From positions 22,391 through 86,390 of IMG/VR virus record IMGVR_UViG_3300045740_000163: DNA of 64,000 bases. One strand, written 5' to 3'. Made by a program: the position numbers and the translations under genes. Positions 22,238 to 30,563 of the stretch are shown here, one piece after another. The first letter of the stretch is position 1. Every line of letters begins with the position of its first letter. The DNA is from a virus. The notes under the pieces were generated by a model. That model was not told the DNA's origin. It made no database searches and saw only the letters and a list, made by a program, of their open reading frames with translations.

Positions 22238-23775
22238 AAACCAACACCGAGTTCCTCCGCCTTGTAAACAACGATCCTCTTGTACTAGCGGTCTCTGCTC
22301 TGTCTGACTTTTTGTGGGATGACTTTATTCGAGATGCTCGTCCTATCGTCAAGTACATCGAAGATCGCTACAACATCCGTCAGCTGTCTCGCTTTGGGAA
22401 AGAGCTGTTCGATTTTCTATACAACGGCGGACAGGTAACTACGGTCATCACTTTGGATGAAGCCGAAACTTACTTCCGAGCAAAACAAAACGGCCAAAAC
22501 CCTGAACTGCCTAAGAACTACAAGCCTGAATATGCGTTCTGGGTAAATCTGTTCATTCAGATTTGCGAGTCGCCTGCTTGGCCACGGCTCGTATCCCTTT
22601 CAGTTGGAGATCAGTTCACTGCAGGTAATAACGCTATCAACGTCCTGAATGAGCTAAGCGAGGTTATCGATAAGCAGATCGAGCAGGGTTTTATCGATGC
22701 TCACATGCTTGCTGATGCTGGGCAAGAGTTACAGAACATACGAGAACAGTTCATGCAAGCTAAGGCTCGCGGTGACCTTGCCAAGGCTGCGGAACTTCGC
22801 CAAAAGGGTAAAGAACTCGGTCAACAGATCGAACAGGCCATGCAAGAAGCTGCAGAAAACATGCAGCCTCAGGTGGGTAAAGCTGTCGACCGGGCTCATC
22901 AGACTGCTAAAGATGTTCAAGATGCTATGAGTCAGTTGGCTGGCTCGGAAGCAGGAAAAGGTCTTGCTCTCAACGACATAGCACAAAAACGAAACCTAGC
23001 TCGTAAACTCTCAGCCAACCCTGGGTTACGCGAACTGGTCCGTCGACTGGGTGCATTCAGGCAAGCTTGGGCGGATCGCAAGCGTGCTCGCAAAGGCCGT
23101 TCAAACTACAGCGACATCGTAGGAGCCAAGTTCTCGGATGAAGTGATTAAAGCTTTCCCTGCCGAAATCGCTCTTGCTGCCACAGAGCATGGTCGCGCTT
23201 TGTTCGCCCTGAAATACAGCCAGAAAACGTTACTCACAAAAGACTACGAAGCAAAGATCAAGGAACTCGATAAAGGTCCTGTCGTTATGTACATCGATAT
23301 CAGTGGCTCGATGGCTGGTGAGTCTGAGCTGTGGTCGAAAGCACTTGCTTACGTCGTTGCGGAAGAGTGCTTAAAGCAGAACCGGGCTACTCATATTCAC
23401 TTGTTCGACACCGTAATTCAAAAGAGTATTCATCTCGATAAGAACAGAAGTGACAACGAACGTCTTCTTAACTTTGTTCTCAGCTGGACCACACGCGGTG
23501 GTACGTCGTTTTGCTCTGTAATCGATCATGCCTTAAGTAAGGTAAACCATGTCGACAAAGCTGACATTTTGATGATTACTGATGGTAACGCTGAAGTGTC
23601 TGACCCTTTCATCAGACGCCTAAATGCTTTCAAGCAAGAACACGGAGTCCAATGGAACAGCTTTTGTATCGGAAAGAAATCACGTGTGCTGAGTCAATTC
23701 AGTGATGCTGTGCACACTGTAGATCCTTCAGACGACTTTAGTAGTGCAGAACTGTTCCAAAACGCTTTAAACTAA
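22234..23775 (+). CDS. VWA-domain protein, partner of the MoxR ATPase (ViaA/CoxE-like)
   Basis: The 513-residue protein has a long helical N-terminal part (to about 340) with a Gln-rich coiled coil (about 160-230), and a C-terminal VWA domain. The metal site is complete: DISGS (355-359), Thr424 in GGTSF, and Asp450 in MITDG. MoxR-VWA pairs are known in cells as RavA-ViaA. The role in a phage is unknown; virion assembly help or host complex remodelling are possibilities. Confidence 0.85.
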   Translation: MKTNTEFLRLVNNDPLVLAVSALSDFLWDDFIRDARPIVKYIEDRYNIRQLSRFGKELFDFLYNGGQVTTVITLDEAETYFRAKQNGQNPELPKNYKPEYAFWVNLFIQICESPAWPRLVSLSVGDQFTAGNNAINVLNELSEVIDKQIEQGFIDAHMLADAGQELQNIREQFMQAKARGDLAKAAELRQKGKELGQQIEQAMQEAAENMQPQVGKAVDRAHQTAKDVQDAMSQLAGSEAGKGLALNDIAQKRNLARKLSANPGLRELVRRLGAFRQAWADRKRARKGRSNYSDIVGAKFSDEVIKAFPAEIALAATEHGRALFALKYSQKTLLTKDYEAKIKELDKGPVVMYIDISGSMAGESELWSKALAYVVAEECLKQNRATHIHLFDTVIQKSIHLDKNRSDNERLLNFVLSWTTRGGTSFCSVIDHALSKVNHVDKADILMITDGNAEVSDPFIRRLNAFKQEHGVQWNSFCIGKKSRVLSQFSDAVHTVDPSDDFSSAELFQNALN

Positions 23776-23790
23776 CCTGGTCTTTTTGAA

Positions 23791-23831
23791 CATGCGGAGT
23801 AGATTGAGGGTCGTCGACTACTCCCCGCATG
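23791..23831 (+). promoter_or_regulatory. Inverted repeat that covers the next start codon
   Basis: CATGCGG-AGTAG (23791-23802) pairs with CTACT-CC-CCGCATG (23818-23831). The last three bases are the ATG of the gene at 23829. In RNA the stem would hide the start codon; in DNA it could be an operator or a terminator for the MoxR-VWA operon. Confidence 0.5.
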
Positions 23832-24257
23832 GATAGACGAACTGAAGCAGCGGCAATCCGAAAATTAGAGGCTGAGTACTCGCCTGCCACGGAGAGATTT
23901 GAACTCGAAGACTGGTTAGCTCAACAGTTGTTCGAAACTTATCACAACATAAATGAAGGTAACGCAGAACTATTTAAGTTCAGGGAGGCGGTAATTCTTT
24001 ATGTTCCATCTACAGAATTGATCAACGCTACAAGACTAATCGGCAGCGACATAACAGAACATTGTGTTCTACTCAGCGGATTCTTATACAAAAATTATGG
24101 AGTAAAAAAACTAGGAAACAAAGCTGACGTTGAGATGGAGCTTATGCTTAGCGAGTTTGATTTTGAATTAATGGCACTTCAGATAGCTGACGACTTGATT
24201 GCGTGGTACGACAATATGAGCTTAGTGAACGATGTGCTTTCAGTGTACAGTAAATGA
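23829..24257 (+). CDS. Hypothetical helical protein
   Basis: A 142-residue acidic helical protein (MDRRTEAAAIRKLEAEYSPA; later VEMELMLSEFDFELMALQIA). No family recognised. Its start codon is inside a hairpin arm, so translation may be conditional. The context is more AT-rich than the operon before it. Confidence 0.55.
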   Translation: MDRRTEAAAIRKLEAEYSPATERFELEDWLAQQLFETYHNINEGNAELFKFREAVILYVPSTELINATRLIGSDITEHCVLLSGFLYKNYGVKKLGNKADVEMELMLSEFDFELMALQIADDLIAWYDNMSLVNDVLSVYSK

Positions 24258-24338
24258 CGGAAACCTTAAGATAAACTGAAGTCCTCTTGCTTCCAAGCAT
24301 TGGAACGATAGTCTCTACTCGTTCCGCTTCACTTCAAC

Positions 24339-25151
24339 GTGAACTTCAAATTCAAAATCGGCGAGACGACTCTCGACAACAATGAGGCAAAAGCTCTTCT
24401 GAACGCGGCCGGCCGAAACCAAGCAATCGTTGTGGACATCGCTGACCACATCGACCCGACAATGATTGATGCAAAAAAGCTGTTCTCAATCAGCGTAGAG
24501 ACCAAGAACCCTACCCTTGCATCTCTGGCAGCTCGGTTCGCAATTGAGGGAGTCGAAACCCCTAAGAAAAGAACTTACAACCGAACAGACGCCAACAGGA
24601 TCTCGCGGATCGAGCCGACCACAAGCATCAATGCACCAGATGAAGCTATCGAGGCTCTGTGCAAGATGACAAGCCTCAAGGCAATTGGGGCGGCGATGAT
24701 TCTTGATGGGATTTGCGACGGAAACAGTCGGACTCTGCGTCAGATCGCTACCAGCTGCGTAAATAACATGGCTTATCGCGGCTCAGTAAGTCCGGATTCC
24801 CAGTGCTTCATGGGCTTCTGTAAGGATGGTGAAGGGCACTACCGGACGCTGAATCAGGGGCCGAACGTCCCTAGAAGTGCTTGCTACCACGCGTCTCCGA
24901 TGTACACAGCTATCCGTGATGGCGCTGCTCTTCTTAAAGAATGGGGCCTGCTTGAGATGAAAGAGATCATCGAGTTCGGAAGTAAGGACAAGGTGCTCAA
25001 CGAAAACAGCAAGCGGCTCCGTCGCACCGTTTACGCTGTTGCACCTACAGCCATGGGTCAGAAGGTAGCCCGCGAGTGGGGAGACATTAAAGATTTCATT
25101 AGTCGTCGTTGGAGCACCCGCATTCGGGAGCGGAACGCTTACGCTGCATAA
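24339..25151 (+). CDS. Hypothetical protein, possible DNA-binding replication accessory
   Basis: The 270-residue protein starts at GTG (MNFKFKIGETTLDNNEAKAL). It has an N-terminal alpha/beta part (about 1-70), a basic linker (TPKKRTYNRTDANRISRIEP), and a C-terminal part with helices and an Arg-rich end (SKRLRRTVY, RRWSTRIRERN). A weak promoter (TTGCTT...TAGTCT) lies about 25-50 bases upstream. It is transcribed just before polA but separated by a terminator. Confidence 0.55.
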   Translation: MNFKFKIGETTLDNNEAKALLNAAGRNQAIVVDIADHIDPTMIDAKKLFSISVETKNPTLASLAARFAIEGVETPKKRTYNRTDANRISRIEPTTSINAPDEAIEALCKMTSLKAIGAAMILDGICDGNSRTLRQIATSCVNNMAYRGSVSPDSQCFMGFCKDGEGHYRTLNQGPNVPRSACYHASPMYTAIRDGAALLKEWGLLEMKEIIEFGSKDKVLNENSKRLRRTVYAVAPTAMGQKVAREWGDIKDFISRRWSTRIRERNAYAA

Positions 25152-25174
25152 ACTCTTTCCTCGTCAACCCAGTT

Positions 25175-25199
25175 GGGCGTCGAAAGGCGCCCTTTTTTT
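25175..25199 (+). terminator. Intrinsic terminator directly before polA
   Basis: GGGCGTC-GAAA-GGCGCCC followed by seven T lies five bases before the polA start. It ends the upstream transcript; because no promoter is visible between it and polA, it may act as an attenuator set to let part of the transcription through. Confidence 0.85.
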
Positions 25200-25204
25200 A
25201 TCCC

Positions 25205-27100
25205 ATGAAAATCTTTTACGCAACTACCCAAGAGCAGTTCAAGCAAGCACTTAATGAACTAACGCAGATACCAAAGATGTGCTTAGACTTCGAAACAACG
25301 GGTCTGGACTCACACGTCTCTAAACCTCGTTTAATTCAACTTTGTACTACCGACGAAAAAATAGAGAATAGGACTGTTTACGTTCTCGATTTATTTAAAG
25401 TCCCTGATGTCACGGGGCTTAAGGAGCTAATTGAAAGTCGTGAAATGCTCCTGGGTCATAATCTTAATTTTGACTTACAGTTTCTTTTATCTTTAGGTAT
25501 CGATTACAAAGGAAAAATCTTTGATACTTACATTGCAGAGCGCTGCCTACGAGCTGGGTTTAAGGAGAAAAAGGTTTCCCCGAAATTACAAAAGCCTTAT
25601 TTCGATGACGTCAGCTGTTCACTAAAAGCTGTAGTGAGTCGGCGTCTTGAATTAGACATCAGTAAAGAACAACAGGTATCTGACTGGAGCAAAGAAGAAC
25701 TGGATATAGAACAGATTGAATATGCTGCAAAAGACGTAGACCTGCTGCCGAAAGTCGCTGCAGATCAACTAAAAGAGCTAGTCGAAGAGTCGCTTATAGA
25801 CGTTTACTCTCTTGAATCCAAATGCGTCCGCCCCGTGGCGCGTATGTGTCACAGAGGATTCAACGTTGATGTTAATAAGCTGATCGCATTAAGAAACGCT
25901 ATACAAGTAAAGCTGGATGAGGTTACTCTAGAATTCTGCACTAAGCTCGACGCTGCTTTACCACCGGAACTCAAGCTTCCTAGGAGGATTGATGGCTCAC
26001 TGGCAATCGGGAAAAACCTTCGAAAAGAATTCAACCCTGGCTCAGGAGTTCAGTGCACAAAGTGTTTCGAAGCACTTGGCGTTGCACTTCCAACAAATCC
26101 AGGAACAGGAAAATCGACACTTAATCAGATACAGCTCGCAGAGTTCGACAGTGACGATCCCTTTCTCAATCTTTACCGTAAGCGCACAAAAATTGAAACG
26201 CAGCTGGAACACGCTGAAAAGCTTATTGCAAATATAAATCCTATAACTCATAGAATTCACTCAGGCTACAACCAATACGGAGCGAACTCGGGTCGATTTA
26301 CCTCTAGCGGGGCAAAGAAAACTAGCGCAAAAAAAGTTAAGGATCAGTTTGCGATCAACGCTCAACAGATCCCTCGCGATAAAGAATTTCGTGAGTGCTT
26401 TGTAACTACTCCGGGTTATCAGCTAATCATTTGTGACTTCAGCCAAATCGAGTTAAGACTCGGTGCTGAGTTAATTGGAATCCCTCAAATGATTCAGGCG
26501 TTTAAGGATGGACATGATCTACACACAGTTACAGCCAGTTTAATTTACAAGATACCATTAGACGAAGTTCAAAAACACCAGAGGCAAGAAGGAAAAACTC
26601 TAAATTTTGCGTTGTTATATGGAATGGGGTACCGCAAGTACAAAACTTACGCTGCGCAGAGTGGAAAGATAATTTCATTATCTGAGGCTAAAGTCGCCCA
26701 CGCTGCGTTCCACAACGCGTATCCTAGGTTGCGCCAATGGCACAGAGAAAGATCTGCGATGGTTGAAGACGGGTGGACTTACGTAAGGACACCCCTAGGC
26801 CGTAGGCGTCTCCTCTCTTACGATGACGCGGTGATGACTGCTTGTGCCAACACACTGATACAAGGAGCCGGAGCTGATATTCTTAAGCTGTCTCTAGCCA
26901 AACTCAACCCTCACCTCGGGGATGAAGCTCACTTAGTTGCTTGTGTTCATGATGAAATTGTTCTCGAAGCTATTACAGAAAAGGTTGAGTACTACAAAGA
27001 AGTGCTTGAAGGCTGTATGAAAGAAGCAGCCGAAACGATCTTAAAAGAAGTCCCTGCTAAAGCAGACGCCAGTTACGGAGATTCTTGGTCTGAAAAATGA
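25205..27100 (+). CDS. polA: Family A DNA polymerase with 3'-5' exonuclease
   Basis: The 631-residue protein is a replicative phage polymerase. Exonuclease motifs are LDFET (Asp28, Glu30), GHNLNFD (Asp90) and YAAKDVD (Tyr173, Asp177). Polymerase motif A is CDFSQIELR (Asp411), motif B KTLNFALLYG (Lys464, Phe468) and motif C VHDE (582-584). Phe at the position equivalent to E. coli Phe762 predicts discrimination against dideoxynucleotides. There is no 5'-3' exonuclease domain. The ATG at 25205 follows a terminator, so expression depends on read-through or a hidden promoter. The stop overlaps the next gene (ATGA). Confidence 0.95.
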   Translation: MKIFYATTQEQFKQALNELTQIPKMCLDFETTGLDSHVSKPRLIQLCTTDEKIENRTVYVLDLFKVPDVTGLKELIESREMLLGHNLNFDLQFLLSLGIDYKGKIFDTYIAERCLRAGFKEKKVSPKLQKPYFDDVSCSLKAVVSRRLELDISKEQQVSDWSKEELDIEQIEYAAKDVDLLPKVAADQLKELVEESLIDVYSLESKCVRPVARMCHRGFNVDVNKLIALRNAIQVKLDEVTLEFCTKLDAALPPELKLPRRIDGSLAIGKNLRKEFNPGSGVQCTKCFEALGVALPTNPGTGKSTLNQIQLAEFDSDDPFLNLYRKRTKIETQLEHAEKLIANINPITHRIHSGYNQYGANSGRFTSSGAKKTSAKKVKDQFAINAQQIPRDKEFRECFVTTPGYQLIICDFSQIELRLGAELIGIPQMIQAFKDGHDLHTVTASLIYKIPLDEVQKHQRQEGKTLNFALLYGMGYRKYKTYAAQSGKIISLSEAKVAHAAFHNAYPRLRQWHRERSAMVEDGWTYVRTPLGRRRLLSYDDAVMTACANTLIQGAGADILKLSLAKLNPHLGDEAHLVACVHDEIVLEAITEKVEYYKEVLEGCMKEAAETILKEVPAKADASYGDSWSEK

Positions 27101-27990
27101 GCAAATCCATTAAGCGAATTCGCCCCATGTCCCCTAGCAAATTTAAAGTGGGGGATCGAGTAACAGAGAACATAAAGAACATCGCGTTTGTGAGTCCTTT
27201 TGCCGAGCAAAAGGTAAAAGACACTGTCGCAAATTATGTGCACGATACTCGTGTAGGTACGGTTAAAGAAGTTTTTGTTAAAACAAATAGTCGGGGTGAC
27301 AGACGTCACTACGCTTCAGTTCTGTGGGACTACCTACAGTCGACCACAGAGCACGAGCAAGGCCGTTTAAAGCTTCACGCTGCCTCGTTGCAAATGGCAA
27401 GCGTGAGTAAGAGTCCAGAACAACCTAAACCAAATGTAACTACAAAGAGGTCAAAAGCATCGGTGGAGATCCTGAACTTAGATTCAGTTAAAGAAAAAGA
27501 CATATTCACAGCTAAAACCGAGAACGGTTACGTAGGTTGTGCCCGCACACAGACAGGTGTTTGTTTCACAGTCGAAGTGTTCGAAAGCGCTCTCGAAGCA
27601 GCAAACAAAGCCCGAAGCTTAAAACGACAACTAGAGTCGAAAGAAGCCCAAGAATGTAAAGAAACCAAAAAAAAGTCAGAAGAAATAAAAAAATGTGTAG
27701 TCAGAAAAACTAATAAAAAGGTAACCTTGAGATCGAGACTGTACACACTCGACGAGACCAAGGCAATGCCGCTTCTGCGTTTCCAAGAGGTGTGGGTAAT
27801 TATAAAAGACGCTATGTATGTGAGCGACTGCCTAGACCGCGAAAGAAAGAACTTAGTAAGCTACACAAGCAATAAAGAAAAAGCAATGTACTTTACGTGT
27901 CATGAAAAAGCTAAAATGACTATGAGAGTATTAAAGGGTACAGTCGGTCCTGGATTTGACTTGAAGCGTTTTTTTATAGAGAATAAGTAA
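27097..27990 (+). CDS. Basic hypothetical protein downstream of polA
   Basis: The 297-residue protein has a KOW/SH3-like start (PSKFKVGDRVTENI, RVGTVKEVFVKTNS), a Lys-rich coiled segment near residues 185-210 (KETKKKSEEIKK), and a mixed C-terminal domain. The ATGA overlap with polA suggests a replication-linked role such as a clamp-like or nucleic-acid binding accessory; that is inferred from position only. Confidence 0.6.
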   Translation: MSKSIKRIRPMSPSKFKVGDRVTENIKNIAFVSPFAEQKVKDTVANYVHDTRVGTVKEVFVKTNSRGDRRHYASVLWDYLQSTTEHEQGRLKLHAASLQMASVSKSPEQPKPNVTTKRSKASVEILNLDSVKEKDIFTAKTENGYVGCARTQTGVCFTVEVFESALEAANKARSLKRQLESKEAQECKETKKKSEEIKKCVVRKTNKKVTLRSRLYTLDETKAMPLLRFQEVWVIIKDAMYVSDCLDRERKNLVSYTSNKEKAMYFTCHEKAKMTMRVLKGTVGPGFDLKRFFIENK

Positions 27991-28010
27991 AAGCAGTCAG
28001 GTGTAGTTGA

Positions 28011-28259
28011 GTGGCCACACGGTACGCTGGTGATTACTTTGGGATCTCTCTGGCTGATAACTACGGCACCGAAAGGTCTCAGCTACTCTCCTATTACCCA
28101 GAACTGCGTAAAGCTAGTTCGCCTAAAAAAGCGGATAGACCTCAGACAGTCACAAAAGAAGTAAGAGCTGTGGGCCCTTTCGCAGGGTTTAAAACTCTGA
28201 GCAAAAAAGGAGATTACAAGGCAGTGCCTGTCTTCAGCGGATTCAAGACTGTCAAGTAA
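28011..28259 (+). CDS. Small protein with YAGDYFGISLA N-terminal motif
   Basis: The 82-residue protein starts at GTG. Residues 5-15 (YAGDYFGISLA) match residues 8-18 of the next protein (FAGNLFGIDLA). The rest is basic and has two GFKT motifs (FAGFKTL, FSGFKTV). The shared N-terminus suggests a targeting or docking tag, possibly for packaging into the capsid. Confidence 0.55.
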   Translation: MATRYAGDYFGISLADNYGTERSQLLSYYPELRKASSPKKADRPQTVTKEVRAVGPFAGFKTLSKKGDYKAVPVFSGFKTVK

Positions 28260-28318
28260 TCAAGGACGACAAGGTTTATACTATCTAAATAGATCGAAAA
28301 GACTAGCGGGCTAACCTA

Positions 28319-29203
28319 ATGACCTATTCCCTCCCACAGTTTGCAGGTAATCTGTTTGGGATTGATCTGGCTGGTCTGTTTAAGGACAACGAAGGTAGCG
28401 GAATCCCGGAGGGGTTCATGCCAGGCTTCAACTTTACAGCAAACGTGAAAGGTCGTAGCCCCGGTACTCTCACATACAAAACACCAAAGATACCTTCAGG
28501 TACTGTTGAGTTTTCACTGGTTCCTAAACTACCAGACATAGTCAACCAACCTACAGCACCTGTAACTCCTGCTCCTGCTCCTGCTCCCGCTCCCGCTCCC
28601 GCTGCTCGGTCCCTTCCCACGTACGCGCCTCAGTACGCCTCTCTTTTCAGTGGTACTCCTACTTACACGCCTCCTAGAAATCGTCAACAACCGACACCTG
28701 TTGCAGCTGCCCCAGTAACACCTACCCAGCCAGCGCCTGCAGTCACTCAACCCGTAGCACAAACGCCGACAAAACCAACATACGGCTCCGGCTTGGTGGA
28801 TCAAATTAAAGCAGGGGGTGACATTCTTTCTAAAAAAGAAGCCGTTCGAATCGCGGGCGAGACTAAGAAAACAGTTGCTGAAGTGATGTCAAAAGCTCTG
28901 AACGTTGGAGTTGGCTTGGGGACTAATCTTGTTAACGCATATAGCAAAGGTAATTTAGGACCTAACGCAAAAAATCTATATGGTGACTATGTTATTGGAC
29001 CATACAGCAAAAATGTTGCAAAAGCGCTTCAAAACCTGGCTCCTTTAAAAAACCTAGAACTTCCTCAAGGCACTGCGTATGTAGGAAGCAGTAAGTATGT
29101 CACTCCTGCGAAATCCACCTACTCGAAGGTCGGAGGAAGTGTTTATACACCTGCTTCGACTGTCTACAATCCAATTATTATTCAACGGCAACTGAATAAA
29201 TAA
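28319..29203 (+). CDS. Proline-alanine-rich protein with FAGNLFGIDLA motif
   Basis: The 294-residue protein has the N-terminal motif shared with its neighbour, a Pro-Ala linker (APAPAPAPAPA, about 80-98) encoded by imperfect GCTCC(T/C) repeats, a second Pro/Thr-rich linker (about 122-152), then a globular part (about 165-230) and a Tyr/Ser-rich tail. It resembles a virion protein although it is on the replication strand. A TATACT box lies about 37 bases upstream. Confidence 0.6.
   Translation: MTYSLPQFAGNLFGIDLAGLFKDNEGSGIPEGFMPGFNFTANVKGRSPGTLTYKTPKIPSGTVEFSLVPKLPDIVNQPTAPVTPAPAPAPAPAPAARSLPTYAPQYASLFSGTPTYTPPRNRQQPTPVAAAPVTPTQPAPAVTQPVAQTPTKPTYGSGLVDQIKAGGDILSKKEAVRIAGETKKTVAEVMSKALNVGVGLGTNLVNAYSKGNLGPNAKNLYGDYVIGPYSKNVAKALQNLAPLKNLELPQGTAYVGSSKYVTPAKSTYSKVGGSVYTPASTVYNPIIIQRQLNK
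28565..28610 (+). repeat. Pro-Ala codon repeat
   Basis: GCTCCT and GCTCCC hexamers repeat in tandem within the gene at 28319 and encode an Ala-Pro string. Such repeats change length by slippage. Confidence 0.75.
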
Positions 29204-29220
29204 GTTAATAGCGTTATCGA

Positions 29221-29252
29221 AGAGAGGGGCTATGCTGAACATAGCCTATCTC
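29221..29252 (+). terminator. Stem-loop after the Pro-Ala protein gene
   Basis: AGAGAGGGGCTATG pairs with CATAGCCTATCTCT around CTGAA, a 12-14 pair stem with two mismatches, 18 bases after the stop at 29203. The T-run is weak (TCTCTTCC). Confidence 0.5.
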
Positions 29253-29259
29253 TTCCTAC

Positions 29260-29394
29260 ATGAATCGCTACATTAAATTTGTTTTTGAGAGAGCGGCAAA
29301 AGCTTTTGGTCTTTATGTAATTTTTGCCGTAAACGAAGAAGACAGAAGGTGCATAATCGAAGCATCAAATTTCCAGCCGAATGACGTGTACTGA
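29260..29394 (+). CDS. Small hypothetical protein (44 aa)
   Basis: The frame encodes MNRYIKFVFERAAKAFGLYV followed by IFAVNEEDRRCIIEASNFQP and overlaps the next gene by 14 bases. It has a basic, partly amphipathic N-terminal helix. Real translation is supported only by position. Confidence 0.4.
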   Translation: MNRYIKFVFERAAKAFGLYVIFAVNEEDRRCIIEASNFQPNDVY

Positions 29395-29956
29395 TTACTG
29401 TCTGTACGTAGAGCGAAAAGGAAAACGCCTCCGCGTCGCGATATCTGCTAACGAATCAAACCACGCGCAAGCGCAAGCTTCAGACATCACAAGGGCTCTA
29501 CAAGCGGATACGTTCTCCCTCTCGTACGAAAGCGTAAAAGAAACAAACTTATCTATATTGTTCAAACGCCTAGCTTCTAATAATTTTACACACAGCGCAT
29601 GTGACATTTGGGAAGGATCCCTCTGTAACGGATCTCCCGTGATGTACGCACTTAATAGAAAGTACTACATACGCCCATTGATACTAGATTATCTTGAAAT
29701 AAATAAAGACGGCTGTGTCAAACCATCCTGCGGCACTCCCGCTTGTATAAATCCGTATCACAACTCTTACAAAAAAATGAAGGCGTCAAAGCTTGGGGAC
29801 GCCGACACGAATTTAGTACTAGCATTCTCCAGCCAAGGCGTCCCGGTCCGGGAAATTGCCAAGGCACTCAAGGTACACCGATCAACGATTTACCGAGCAT
29901 TAAACCGTGAACATTTTCACTCTGGGACTTCGCATCACAGATGCGGCCGAGACTGA
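29381..29956 (+). CDS. HNH-like zinc and helix-turn-helix protein
   Basis: The 191-residue protein carries CVKPSCGTPACINPYH (about 112-127), the Cys-rich core and NPxH of an HNH-type zinc fold, and a C-terminal resolvase-like helix-turn-helix (VREIAKALKVHRSTIYRAL, about 156-174). It shares the CINPYH core, a following KAS and an STI-containing helix with the protein at 54207. It is probably a DNA-binding regulator or a weakened homing-type nuclease. It overlaps the SSB-like gene by 50 bases. Confidence 0.6.
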   Translation: MTCTDYCLYVERKGKRLRVAISANESNHAQAQASDITRALQADTFSLSYESVKETNLSILFKRLASNNFTHSACDIWEGSLCNGSPVMYALNRKYYIRPLILDYLEINKDGCVKPSCGTPACINPYHNSYKKMKASKLGDADTNLVLAFSSQGVPVREIAKALKVHRSTIYRALNREHFHSGTSHHRCGRD

Positions 29957-30554
29957 CGAAAACAAAGTCGTGCATGTCTTAGCTGAGTCTCTGCCTTCAA
30001 GCGACAAGCGTGTCGCTACGAAAGTGCAGCTCTCAGTTAAGGAAGACCAGTACAACGCAAAAGTACTTAAAACCCTTCAAGAAAAAGAAACTGTGCTGGC
30101 CATCGGGCCAACAAAGACAACTCCCGATGGTGTCCTACAGATGCAGCCCATGCTTGTCGTCGCCAAAGATAACTGGGACGATCTGCTTGCTGTCAATCTT
30201 TTCGTCTCCACGGGTGGTCTTGGTCCAGCTACTGAAGAAACTCAGCTTGGAGACAACACCGTAACCAACCGCTCTCTCGCGTGGCAGGACGAAAAAGGTG
30301 AAACTTCCTGGTTTAAACTGAGCGCATGGGACGCATTATCTGCACAACTTGCTGAGCTTGCGCCTGGCACGCCAACAATTGCTGTCGGTCGCGTAAGCAC
30401 TAGCGAAAAAGAAGATCGGAAGTATCTTAACTACGGGGTTGAGAAAATTCTCTACCTGCCACGCAGCAAAAAGGCTGCACCTGCCAAAGCTGCTGATCCT
30501 GACAAAGGCACAGTGTCTACGGCCGCTCTCGGATCACTGGACTTCTCTCTCTGA
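29907..30554 (+). CDS. ssb: Single-stranded DNA-binding protein (OB fold)
   Basis: The 215-residue protein starts at GTG. The C-terminal two thirds follow the SSB pattern: VNLFVSTGGLGPATEE, TVTNRSLAWQD, ETSWFKLSAWDALSAQLAEL, TIAVGRVSTSEKED. A Lys/Ala linker leads to the tail ALGSLDFSL, which ends in the hydrophobic-acidic style used by SSB to recruit partners. It lies between polymerase and primase genes, as expected for a replication SSB. Confidence 0.7.
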   Translation: MNIFTLGLRITDAAETDENKVVHVLAESLPSSDKRVATKVQLSVKEDQYNAKVLKTLQEKETVLAIGPTKTTPDGVLQMQPMLVVAKDNWDDLLAVNLFVSTGGLGPATEETQLGDNTVTNRSLAWQDEKGETSWFKLSAWDALSAQLAELAPGTPTIAVGRVSTSEKEDRKYLNYGVEKILYLPRSKKAAPAKAADPDKGTVSTAALGSLDFSL

Positions 30555-30563
30555 TTAACAACC

